A DNA stretch of 7,090 bases from Symbiobacteriaceae bacterium (GTDB lineage Bacteria; Bacillota; JAAYKD01; WRDA01), in assembly GCA_009783675.1 (NCBI GenBank), contig WRDA01000068.1:1-7090 (forward strand), written 5' to 3'. The position numbers and the translations under genes are program-made. The notes beneath the pieces were generated by a model that did no database searches, was not told the origin of the DNA, and saw only the letters and a program-made list of their open reading frames with translations. This document shows, piece after piece, positions 1 through 6,522 of the stretch (position 1 is its first letter; each line of letters starts with the position of its first letter).

Positions 1-1257
1 AAAGTAATCTTCCAGCTTAGCCTGGACCGTACCGACCGCAATCGCTGCAGGGCCTTGCAAGCAGGAGCAGCATTGGATCTGGAATCATTCAACTCCTTCA
101 ACGATCTGCCTACCATCGGTTGGAGCGCCTGGGAGGAGAGTATGGGAGGAGTTCGTTGCCCTTACGCGGAGCAATGGTTAACCTATTATGAAAAATATCC
201 CTGGTTCAAACGCTTTGCCTCTCTCTACTGCGATGTCATCGATACGACCAATATCGAAAACTACAGCGGCTGTATCTCCCACCGGATAACCAAAAATCTG
301 CTTTGGGGCGACGATGAATGCGACCGGGAATACTTCGAGAGCGATCTGGTCAAGCAGGGTGTCCTTACCTATGGCAGCAGGGATGCCGGTGCCCAGGAGG
401 AAGAGACAGGGGACGAGGCAGAAGAGGCCGAAGTCCGACGCCTCTTTCAGCTCAGCGATGAGGAATATCTGGCACTGGATGAGGTGGAGTTTCGGGCTCG
501 TTTTCGGGAGAGGCTACATCACACCCTGGAGATCCAGACATATGCCACGGCTTATCGTCAGGGAACTCTGCAGGCCGGACAGGCGGACACGGCAAGGCAT
601 CTCTGCGATCTCTGGGTTAAAAGAGGGCTGGGGACTGATTTACACGACTATCGCTATGCTCAGCAATTAATTGCCTGCACCGACAAGTTGGTCGCCGGAG
701 AGCAGGTCGATCTATCCCCATTCGCTCCGCAAGAGGTTACAGCCGAAGAAGCAGAAAGCTTCTTTCGCATCGTCGAGGAACGTCGCTCGGTGCGGGAGTT
801 CACAGAGCAGCCAGTCAGCGAGGAGATAATCCAGCGTATTTTACGAGCAGGCTTGTGGGCGGCTCACTCATGCAATTTGCAATCCATTCGTTTTTTGGTG
901 ATTCGTGAAGCGACGACTCCAGGACTGTTTAGAGGTAGCGATGTCCCCGGCGGTCCTGTACATTTGGTAGTTTGTCAGGATGAGCGGGTCTACAAAGCCA
1001 ATCCCTTTAATCCAGTACGCAACAGGTTGCTGGATGCGGGTGCAGCTGCCCAAAATATCGCTCTGGCAGCTCATGCTGCCGGTCTCGAGGGTGTTTGGCT
1101 GACTTTCAACGAACCTATGCTGGAGCGCATCCGCGCTCATTTTGACCTGCCCGAGTATATCAGCATCGTGACTTATGTCGATGTCGGGTATGGCGATCAG
1201 ACTCCTTTTCCGGTCCTGCGTCCTGAGGTGGAGGAAGTCATCCTGGCCAAATGCTAA
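1..1257 (+). CDS. ATC-hydrolase-like / nitroreductase fusion protein (5' end missing)
   Basis: The frame is open to the left edge, so the gene starts outside the window; a TTG at 55 is possible but sits inside what looks like continuous domain sequence. Counting residues from base 1, about 1-125 resemble the L-2-amino-thiazoline-4-carboxylic acid hydrolase family: RCPYAEQW (52-59), a Cys-Asp pair in LYCDVID (75-81), and a closing LLWGDDECD (100-108). An acidic linker rich in Glu (about 130-145) and a helical stretch follow. Residues about 255-418 are a nitroreductase (FMN) domain: RRSVREF (261-267, typical FMN-phosphate contact), HSCNLQSIRF, DAGAAAQNIALAAHAAGLEGVW, and a VGYGDQTPF ending. Nitroreductases are soluble FMN enzymes that use NAD(P)H. 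The substrate cannot be told, and the hydrolase-like part may not be catalytic. rsuA follows after 64 bases on the same strand. The nitroreductase call is firm; the N-terminal family assignment is from motif memory. Confidence 0.82.
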   Translation, partial: KVIFQLSLDRTDRNRCRALQAGAALDLESFNSFNDLPTIGWSAWEESMGGVRCPYAEQWLTYYEKYPWFKRFASLYCDVIDTTNIENYSGCISHRITKNLLWGDDECDREYFESDLVKQGVLTYGSRDAGAQEEETGDEAEEAEVRRLFQLSDEEYLALDEVEFRARFRERLHHTLEIQTYATAYRQGTLQAGQADTARHLCDLWVKRGLGTDLHDYRYAQQLIACTDKLVAGEQVDLSPFAPQEVTAEEAESFFRIVEERRSVREFTEQPVSEEIIQRILRAGLWAAHSCNLQSIRFLVIREATTPGLFRGSDVPGGPVHLVVCQDERVYKANPFNPVRNRLLDAGAAAQNIALAAHAAGLEGVWLTFNEPMLERIRAHFDLPEYISIVTYVDVGYGDQTPFPVLRPEVEEVILAKC

Positions 1258-1262
1258 AGGGT

Positions 1263-1290
1263 AGGAGAGGTCCTGAAATCAGCCTCTCTT
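1263..1290 (+). other. Possible RNA hairpin between the nitroreductase gene and rsuA
   Basis: GAGAGG (1265-1270) pairs with CCTCTC (1283-1288). Two G-T pairs can extend it outward, and CTG/CAG (1273-1275 with 1280-1282) can pair inside around an AAAT loop. There is no T tract after it, so it is a poor intrinsic terminator. It may be a leader or processing hairpin in a joint transcript with rsuA, or chance. Confidence 0.25.
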
Positions 1291-1321
1291 GCTGTCCGAA
1301 TTTGAGCGATGAGGTATAGAG

Positions 1322-2119
1322 ATGACCTCTTCTGACAGATCTGGCAAGTCCCAACGTCTGGATAAGGTTCTGGTGCATCTGGGGGTTGGCAGTCGCAGTG
1401 AGGTACAGAAACTGGTGCGCCAAGGCTTGGTTTACTGTGACGGTAAGCAGATGATGAATCCGGCAGAGCATATTCTGCCGGACGAGGTCGCAATATCTGT
1501 CGCTGGAGTTGCCTTGTACTTCAGCGAATTTTACTATTATATGCTGAACAAGCCCCAGGGAGTGATCAGCGCCACCAACTCACCTTATGGGGAGAGGACG
1601 GTGCTGGATCTGTTGGCTGCCGGGGATCTGCGCATGGGTCTGTTTCCGGTAGGTCGTCTGGATAAGGACAGCGAAGGTCTGCTGCTCCTGACCACGGATG
1701 GTCAGCTGGCTCATCGTTTACTGGCGCCTAAAAGCAGAGTTCCCAAGCGTTACCTGGTCGCTCACGGTGGTGCCCTCGGCCAGGAGGCTGTGGCAGCATT
1801 TCAGCAGGGAGTTGTGCTGGAAGATGGGGAGGTCTGCCTGCCAGCTGAGCTCTATCCGCAGGTGCAAGTCAAAGATCCTCCTTATAGGCATCGCCAGGAA
1901 GAAAGAGATTCGGGTACCCTGTCCTGGGCCGAGATAGTCATTTACGAGGGCAAGTTTCATCAGGTGAAACGCATGCTGCTGAGCGTGGGCTGTCAGACCG
2001 TCTATTTGAGACGACTTTCTTTCGGACCTTTAAATCTCGACACGGACTTGGCGCCAGGAGAATATCGCCTGCTCAGGGAGAATGAGGTAGCAGCTCTGAG
2101 AGAATCAGTAACCCGCTGA
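1322..2119 (+). CDS. rsuA: 16S rRNA pseudouridine synthase RsuA
   Basis: This 265-residue protein is a RsuA/RluB/RluE/RluF-family pseudouridine synthase, predicted to convert a uridine of 16S rRNA (U516 in E. coli numbering) to pseudouridine during small-subunit maturation. An N-terminal S4 RNA-binding domain (about 11-60) begins QRLDKVLVHLGVGSRSEV. The synthase core starts at YMLNKPQGVIS (73-83). The catalytic motif GRLDKDSEGLLLLT has its aspartate at residue 114. The C-terminal EGKFHQVKRML (209-219) favours RsuA over RluB, which usually carries a (N)REVRRM form. A polar stretch at about 180-200 (KDPPYRHRQEERD) looks like a loop insertion. The ATG is preceded by GAGG at 1311-1314, about seven bases upstream, and the S4 domain begins soon after, which supports this start. 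Probably soluble. It may share a transcript with the upstream nitroreductase gene. The exact target uridine is by family analogy. Confidence 0.92.
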   Translation: MTSSDRSGKSQRLDKVLVHLGVGSRSEVQKLVRQGLVYCDGKQMMNPAEHILPDEVAISVAGVALYFSEFYYYMLNKPQGVISATNSPYGERTVLDLLAAGDLRMGLFPVGRLDKDSEGLLLLTTDGQLAHRLLAPKSRVPKRYLVAHGGALGQEAVAAFQQGVVLEDGEVCLPAELYPQVQVKDPPYRHRQEERDSGTLSWAEIVIYEGKFHQVKRMLLSVGCQTVYLRRLSFGPLNLDTDLAPGEYRLLRENEVAALRESVTR

Positions 2120-2144
2120 AAGCCATCAGGCTCGCAGCGGGTTT
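2111..2144 (+). terminator. Probable intrinsic terminator after rsuA, between convergent genes
   Basis: ACCCGCTG (2111-2118) is perfectly complementary to CAGCGGGT (2135-2142). An inner AGCC/GGCT stem (2121-2124 with 2129-2132) closes on an ATCA loop. A short T run follows (2142-2144, then AGTATATT). The hairpin begins over the rsuA stop codon. The T tract is weak, so efficiency is uncertain. It could also act on the - strand for the CHAP gene ending at 2209, but there only TT follows the stem. The rest of the 89-base convergent gap (2120-2208) shows nothing else I recognise. Confidence 0.6.
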
Positions 2145-2208
2145 AGTATATTGGGAATGCAGCTCCCGTTAAGGGGTATGCCTTATCATCTCCGAAGCAG
2201 GTTTCGAG

Positions 2209-3120
2209 TTAGCGGTAGGGGATTATGGCAACAGTCTTGGTCTCGGGATCCCAAGTTATGTCACTGACCAGCCGTTCCAGAGCCCTCAGGGGAACCAGCA
2301 GATATCCTTCGACATTTACCGGAGCCAGCTCGTTCTTATAGATGATGCCATCGACGACCATGGAAGGCTCGGGATTATCCATATCAACGACCACCGAGTG
2401 TTCAGCCAGGGTGGCGGTTATCACGCGGGTGTTCGCATCAAAAACCACTTCGCCCTCCAGGATAGTCTCGATGAGATAACGCAGGGGCAGGAAGGTGCGG
2501 TTCTCGAAAATATATGGTTCGATGGGAGGAACCACCAGGGTGCCACAGGCACGATCCTCGACGGTAGCTATGACAGCAACTGAGATTGCCGAGGTACGAT
2601 AGTTCTTCTGGTCGAGGTCCTTAAAATGAATAAAAGCGTCCGGCCAGCCATCCGCATAATATCCTGTGTGGGATGGATTAAGCCTACGCTCGCTGTAGCG
2701 TCCGTAGGAGAAATTATACTCTTCGATGGCGATTCCTTCATCATCGACAGTTGCCACCCAGGCGACATGTCCACTCATCCACCAGGCGACGCTGCCAGGG
2801 GTCGCTGTTGAGTTCACTTCAAAACCCATAGAGACTGCATTGTCGCTCCAGGCCCAGGCGTTCCAGTTGCGACCTTCACGCTGTATGACAAAATCGTTAC
2901 GCGAAGCAAGGCACCAAGCTACGAATGAAGAGCAGCCTCTGTTAGCCATGCTCCAATCATCGTAGGTGCTGAAGATAGGTGCGTGTTTCCAGGTATCGGG
3001 GTAGTCATCCTCTGCACGCAGGACAGGGGATAACGGCAGCGAAAGAATGATTGCTATGATGAGGACTACATTCGTTACAGCATTGGCGCTACGCAGCCCG
3101 TATGCTGTAAGAGATCTGAT
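2209..3120 (-). CDS. Exported CHAP-domain protein with copper-amine-oxidase-like stalk domains, apparent ATC start
   Basis: Read from an ATC at 3118-3120, this is a 303-residue secreted protein. Residues 1-36 form a signal peptide: basic residues at 2 and 10, the hydrophobic core VVLIIAIILSLPLSP (18-32), and likely cleavage after VLRA (36). A CHAP domain (about 55-165) has the expected catalytic Cys63 in NRGCSSFVAW, His118 in SGHVAWV, and a polar Glu/Asn in EEYN (Asn136). CHAP domains are usually peptidoglycan amidases or endopeptidases. Residues about 190-303 hold two copies of the PF07833-type stalk motif, seen in RTFLPLRYLIE and LLVPLRALERL, each followed by a V.(F/W)D.(N/E)T..(V/I) strand. 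No ATG, GTG or TTG occurs in frame before ATG at 2949, which would delete the signal peptide and start five residues before the catalytic Cys. AGGAGG lies seven bases before the ATC. It starts 32 bases after etfA on the same strand, so it may be cotranscribed, though its role is unrelated. Cell-wall remodelling is inferred. Confidence 0.8.
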   Translation of the reverse strand: MRSLTAYGLRSANAVTNVVLIIAIILSLPLSPVLRAEDDYPDTWKHAPIFSTYDDWSMANRGCSSFVAWCLASRNDFVIQREGRNWNAWAWSDNAVSMGFEVNSTATPGSVAWWMSGHVAWVATVDDEGIAIEEYNFSYGRYSERRLNPSHTGYYADGWPDAFIHFKDLDQKNYRTSAISVAVIATVEDRACGTLVVPPIEPYIFENRTFLPLRYLIETILEGEVVFDANTRVITATLAEHSVVVDMDNPEPSMVVDGIIYKNELAPVNVEGYLLVPLRALERLVSDITWDPETKTVAIIPYR

Positions 3121-3127
3121 AGTATTA

Positions 3128-3133
3128 CCTCCT
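3128..3133 (-). promoter_or_regulatory. Shine-Dalgarno site that sets the ATC start of the CHAP gene
   Basis: The - strand reads TGAGGAGGTAATACTATC. AGGAGG ends seven bases before ATC at 3120-3118, which is ideal initiation spacing. The in-frame TGA that closes the frame upstream (3133-3135) overlaps this site, so translation cannot begin further upstream. The next plausible non-ATG codon, CTG at 3096-3094, has no comparable site. Confidence 0.75.
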
Positions 3134-3147
3134 CAGATAATAATCTG
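3134..3147. other. Small inverted repeat just upstream of the CHAP ribosome binding site
   Basis: CAGAT (3134-3138) and ATCTG (3143-3147) flank AATA, giving a five-base-pair stem with a four-base loop. It lies in the 32-base gap between etfA and the CHAP start and abuts the AGGAGG. There is no T tract, so it is not a terminator. It could influence ribosome access or be chance. Confidence 0.3.
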
Positions 3148-3152
3148 GACAC

Positions 3153-4172
3153 CTATTCGCCATGAAAAGAGGAGAATCCTTCATTTTTTAGACTACCTAT
3201 CAGTAAGGGTATGGCTTCGAAGAGATCACCGACTATGCCGAAGTCGGCTACAGCAAAGATTCTTGCCTCGGGATCTTTATTGATGGCGATGATCGTTTCG
3301 GCCGAACTCATCCCCGCCAGATGCTGAGCAGCTCCAGAGATACCACAGGCAATATAGAGTTTTGGAGCCACAGATTTCCCAGTTTGCCCCACCTGATGGG
3401 CATGGGGAATCCAGCCTGCATCCACGGCTCCCCTGGAGGCACCGACGGTACCTCCCAGACAGTCAGCAAGCTCGCGAATAAGATCGAACCCTTTGGCATT
3501 GCCAAGACCGCGTCCTCCCGAGACGATAATTTCAGCACTCTCCAGATCCACTTTCTCACTAACTTCGGCAATAACTTCCAGGACCTGAGTCCTGACCGTT
3601 TCCGGAGGGATCAGATAGCTCTCGGTTATAATGGCAGCTTGATGGTCACTGACTGCGCGTCTGCTGAAGACCCCTGGCCTGACCGTGCCTATCTGAGGTC
3701 GATGATCAGGGCAGGTGATGACCGCCATCAGGTTTCCACCGAAAGCAGGTCTCGTCCAGGAGATCGCGCCAGAGAGGGGATCGATGCCCAGCATGGTGCA
3801 GTCAGCGGTCAGCCCGGTTTGCAGGCGGCTGGAGAGACGAGGGGCCAGGTCCCTTCCCAGGGCAGAAGCGCCGATTAACAGAGTCGCCGGTTTGTACTTG
3901 CTGATGAGGTGACTTAGGGCAGAAGTGTAACTCTCTGCCGTATAGCGTCGGTAAGCCTCATCTTCGATACAGATCACCAGGTCGGCCCCATGTTCCCTGG
4001 CAGCTCGGACTGCTGAGGTTGGGTTGGCGGCGATGACGACAGCGACCAGTTGGCAGCCAAGTTCGTCACAGAGACTGCGACCGGGGTTCAGTAGTTCCAG
4101 GCCGACATTTGCCGGCTCTCCCTCAGCGGAGGTCTCGATGAACACCCAAAGGTCTCCGGAGGTGCTGCTCAT
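3153..4172 (-). CDS. etfA: Electron transfer flavoprotein alpha subunit
   Basis: This 339-residue protein is the ETF alpha subunit. With EtfB it forms a soluble flavoprotein that takes electrons from a dehydrogenase, here probably the FAD-linked hydroxyacid dehydrogenase two genes upstream. The N-terminal alpha/beta domain begins at once with LWVFIET (8-14). The C-terminal FAD-binding domain (about 205-335) shows SGGRGLG (218-224), GASRGAVDAGW (244-254), VGQTGKSVAPKLYIACGISGAAQH (261-284) and INKDPEARIFAVADFGIVGDL (297-317). The usual NKDPEAPIF Pro is Arg here, a minor change. Length matches a plain EtfA: there is no cysteine-rich ferredoxin domain at the N-terminus, unlike Acetobacterium LctC. 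The ATG overlaps the etfB stop as ATGA, so translational coupling is likely. An AGGAGG at 4183-4188 inside etfB serves it, with ten bases to the ATG. Confidence 0.95.
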   Translation of the reverse strand: MSSTSGDLWVFIETSAEGEPANVGLELLNPGRSLCDELGCQLVAVVIAANPTSAVRAAREHGADLVICIEDEAYRRYTAESYTSALSHLISKYKPATLLIGASALGRDLAPRLSSRLQTGLTADCTMLGIDPLSGAISWTRPAFGGNLMAVITCPDHRPQIGTVRPGVFSRRAVSDHQAAIITESYLIPPETVRTQVLEVIAEVSEKVDLESAEIIVSGGRGLGNAKGFDLIRELADCLGGTVGASRGAVDAGWIPHAHQVGQTGKSVAPKLYIACGISGAAQHLAGMSSAETIIAINKDPEARIFAVADFGIVGDLFEAIPLLIGSLKNEGFSSFHGE

Positions 4173-5026
4173 CGTTCATCCCCCTCCTTTGTTCCCATAG
4201 GTTGAGCTTGGTTGCTCCCTGAGGGGAGAGCTTTCTCCCGCAGAAAACTGGCTAGTTGCCTGGTTGCTTCCTCCAGGGGAAAATCGCTTAAGATGATGCC
4301 ATCCTTGCCTATCTGAGGCACATAGGTCTTCAGGACCCGGGTTGGCGAACCGGTCAAGCCGACACGGGATCTGTCGATGCCGGGCAGATCATCGCAACCG
4401 AGACGGGTGATCTCGGCTTTGCGGGAAGCTATGCGGCGTCGTGCCGTGGCGAAACGCGGTTCGAAGGATGGTTTGGTGAAGGTAACCAGACATGGCAGGG
4501 GAGTCAGGACAATCTCCCTGCCTTGATCGGTCTCCCTGATGACTTTGAGTGCAGATTCTACCAGTTCACAGGTCAGTCCGCAAGTCACCTGTGGCAGGTC
4601 GAGTCTTTCGGCAATCTGCGGACCCACCTGAGCCGTGTCTCCGTCGATTGCCTGTTTACCACAGAAGATCATGGCGAAGGAAATCCCTTCGAGCTCACAG
4701 ATTCTTTGGATTCCCTGGCTGAGAATATAGCTGGTAGCCAGGGTATCAGAGCCTCCAAAGAGGGGATCGCTGATCAGGTAGGCGGTATCAGCGGCGATTG
4801 CCAGGCTTTCCCTGAGGACGGCTTCTGCCTGGGGTGGTCCCATGGAGAGAGTATAGATGCGGACCTCTGGGTGTTCATCCTGCAAGCGTGCTGCTGCCTC
4901 CAGGGCATAACCATCGAAGGGGTTGAGAATGCTCTCCACCCCTTCGCGTATCAAGGTATTGGTTTTCGGATCGATGGCTATAGCCTGGGTGTTAGGTACC
5001 TGTTTGATGCAGACGAGAATATTCAT
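4169..5026 (-). CDS. etfB: Electron transfer flavoprotein beta subunit, bifurcating/NAD-type motif
   Basis: This 285-residue protein is the ETF beta subunit, which binds the second cofactor (AMP in respiratory ETFs, FAD in bifurcating ones) at the interface with EtfA. It opens with MNILVCIKQVPNT, followed by ILNPFDGYALEAA (33-45), GGSDTLATSYIL (91-102) and CGKQAIDGDTAQVGPQIAE (122-140). Mitochondrial and respiratory ETFs typically read AIDDDCNQTG at that last motif; the GDTAQVGP form is, to my knowledge, typical of bifurcating or NAD-linked ETFs of anaerobes. So FAD rather than AMP at this site is a reasonable inference, not proof. The end (about 266-285) is a hydrophilic tail that also encodes the etfA ribosome binding site. 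AGGAG at 5033-5037 lies six bases before the ATG. The dehydrogenase gene ends 53 bases upstream. Confidence 0.95.
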   Translation of the reverse strand: MNILVCIKQVPNTQAIAIDPKTNTLIREGVESILNPFDGYALEAAARLQDEHPEVRIYTLSMGPPQAEAVLRESLAIAADTAYLISDPLFGGSDTLATSYILSQGIQRICELEGISFAMIFCGKQAIDGDTAQVGPQIAERLDLPQVTCGLTCELVESALKVIRETDQGREIVLTPLPCLVTFTKPSFEPRFATARRRIASRKAEITRLGCDDLPGIDRSRVGLTGSPTRVLKTYVPQIGKDGIILSDFPLEEATRQLASFLREKALPSGSNQAQPMGTKEGDER

Positions 5027-5054
5027 CTTGGGCTCCTTTAAGGGTCCATTATAG

Positions 5055-5071
5055 CAAGCAATTAATGCTTG
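5055..5071. other. Inverted repeat between the dehydrogenase gene and etfB
   Basis: CAAGCA (5055-5060) and TGCTTG (5066-5071) flank ATTAA, a perfect six-base inverted repeat in the 53-base gap. It could be a short mRNA hairpin that tunes stability or relative expression of the dehydrogenase and the ETF, or a half-site pair for a DNA-binding regulator. There is no T tract on either strand next to the stem, so termination is unlikely. It may be chance. Confidence 0.35.
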
Positions 5072-5079
5072 AGTCTAGA

Positions 5080-6489
5080 TCAGCAAACTTTTCCTGGATT
5101 AAGGATGAGCTTAGGATCAAAAGCCAGCTTGATGGCCTTATGAATCTGCATGACCCCTTCGCCTACATACTCAGCGAAGTAGGGGATCTTGCCATGTCCG
5201 ATACCATGCTCTCCGGTGAGTTCGCCGCCCATTTGCAAAGCCATGCAATACATGGATGTCATCCAGTGATGGATCTGTTCTTTAAAAGTCTCTTCGTCCA
5301 TCTCGTTGGAGACCCCGAAGATATGGAGATTCCCATCGCCAGCATGACCAAGATAGCGGACCTCGAAGTCGTACTGCCCGGCTTCTGTGGTGAAGAAAGA
5401 GACGAACTCCGAGATTCTATTAATAGGGACGACCACATCGTTTTCGTCGTATAGTTTGTACGAGTCCATGATGCAATCGAGGAAGGCGGAGCGCGCTGTC
5501 CAGATGTCATTTATCTTTGTCGCCGTATCGGCGATGAAGACATCCATGGCACCTGCTTCCAGCATGAATTCGGTCATTTTCTCCAGGATGGGATCGATCT
5601 CATCCAGATCATCGCCATCGAAGATCATCAACAGATAAGCCTGTACCGGCTGACCGTCTACCTCTCTGGGCCAGACCACTTTGCCGACATACTCTTCGGA
5701 AAGAATGAGGATATCCCGTTCAAAGAACTCCAGGGCGGTGGGGCGAAAGGAGCTCATGAAGACCTTGGGGACAGCCTGCAAAGCGGTCTCCAGATCGGCG
5801 AAGGCCGCCATCAGGCTAATCTCCAGTTTGGGGGCCTTGATCAGTTTCAGGACCAGCTCGGTGATGATGCCAAGGGTTCCTTCAGAACCGGTAAGGAGCT
5901 GCGTCAGATTATAACCCATACTCGTTTTGGCAACATTTGCTCCCAGCCTTAAGACCTCGCCATCAGCCAGAACCACGGTCATACCCCGGACATAGTCCTT
6001 GGTGGTACCGTACTTAATGGCTCTCATACCTCCGGCATTGGTGGAGACATTGCCTCCGATGGTTGCCAGTTTCTGGCCGGGATCGGGAGGATACATTAAC
6101 CCTCGTTTCAGAGCTTCGGCTTTTAGCGTTTCCAGGAGAACTCCCGGTTGAGTGACCACACCAAACTGCTCCTCGTCGAAGCTGATGATCTTGTCCATCC
6201 GTGCAGTGCAGAGAACGATCCCACCCTGGATAGGGACACACCCGCCGACCAGTCCTGTCCCAGCGCCTCGGGTGGTTACGGGGATGTTGTTCTGATGGCA
6301 GATGCGCATCACCGCGGAGACTTCTTCGGTACTGAGCACATCGATGGAGAGCTCAGGCAGGCCCGTACCATAGATGGGCATTTCATCCCGGCAGTAGTCG
6401 GGACTGATCTCCTCGCCGGTCTTTACACGGCCAGGAGCAATGGCTGCCAGCTGTGCTGCGATTTCCGGGGTCACCCTGTTATAAGCCAT
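5080..6489 (-). CDS. glcD: FAD-linked D-2-hydroxyacid dehydrogenase (GlcD/LctD family)
   Basis: This 469-residue protein belongs to the VAO/PCMH flavoprotein family that includes GlcD, bacterial LctD, and human D-lactate and D-2-hydroxyglutarate dehydrogenases. The FAD-binding domain (about 46-215) shows TRGAGTGLVGG (73-83), PPDPGQKLATIGGNVSTNAGG (134-154) and GSEGTLGIIT (201-210). The C-terminal FAD-oxidase domain carries GHAGDGNLH (381-389), GEHGIGHGK (426-434) and the terminal LNPGK. By analogy with related dehydrogenases, His382, His389 and Glu427 should bind a divalent metal near the substrate carboxylate. No signal peptide or membrane segment is seen, so it is cytoplasmic. Placed directly before etfB-etfA, it should donate electrons to that ETF, as in the Acetobacterium lactate dehydrogenase/ETF complex. 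Substrate could be D-lactate, glycolate, 2-hydroxyglutarate or another hydroxyacid; the symbol marks the family only. AGGAGG at 6497-6502 is seven bases before the ATG. kamA ends 33 bases upstream. Confidence 0.93.
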   Translation of the reverse strand: MAYNRVTPEIAAQLAAIAPGRVKTGEEISPDYCRDEMPIYGTGLPELSIDVLSTEEVSAVMRICHQNNIPVTTRGAGTGLVGGCVPIQGGIVLCTARMDKIISFDEEQFGVVTQPGVLLETLKAEALKRGLMYPPDPGQKLATIGGNVSTNAGGMRAIKYGTTKDYVRGMTVVLADGEVLRLGANVAKTSMGYNLTQLLTGSEGTLGIITELVLKLIKAPKLEISLMAAFADLETALQAVPKVFMSSFRPTALEFFERDILILSEEYVGKVVWPREVDGQPVQAYLLMIFDGDDLDEIDPILEKMTEFMLEAGAMDVFIADTATKINDIWTARSAFLDCIMDSYKLYDENDVVVPINRISEFVSFFTTEAGQYDFEVRYLGHAGDGNLHIFGVSNEMDEETFKEQIHHWMTSMYCMALQMGGELTGEHGIGHGKIPYFAEYVGEGVMQIHKAIKLAFDPKLILNPGKVC

Positions 6490-6522
6490 TTTGTTGCCTC
6501 CTGTATCTGGTATAGTATAAGG

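Noticed and set aside
55..57. TTG as the start of the hydrolase-like/nitroreductase gene
   Set aside because: The frame stays open to base 1 and no clear ribosome binding site precedes it. The N-terminal domain would be cut short, so the gene is treated as running in from the left.
1263..1290. Hairpin after the nitroreductase gene as an intrinsic terminator
   Set aside because: The stem is only six clear base pairs and TTGCTGTCC follows instead of a T run, so it is listed only as a possible hairpin.
2947..2949. ATG as the start of the CHAP gene
   Set aside because: No ribosome binding site is seen before it, it begins five residues before the catalytic Cys, and a complete signal peptide lies upstream in the same frame behind a strong AGGAGG.
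3321..3878. Long open frame on the + strand opposite etfA
   Set aside because: It is antisense to an unambiguous etfA, has low-complexity composition, and matches no family I know. The same holds for + strand frames at 4523-5041 (opposite etfB) and 5065-5454 (opposite the dehydrogenase).
6511..6520. TTATACTATA on the - strand as a promoter -10 box for the dehydrogenase gene
   Set aside because: TATACT fits a -10 box, but at 16-18 bases upstream I see no TTGACA-like element (the sequence there is GC-rich, near GGCGCA). An internal promoter cannot be excluded but is not supported.
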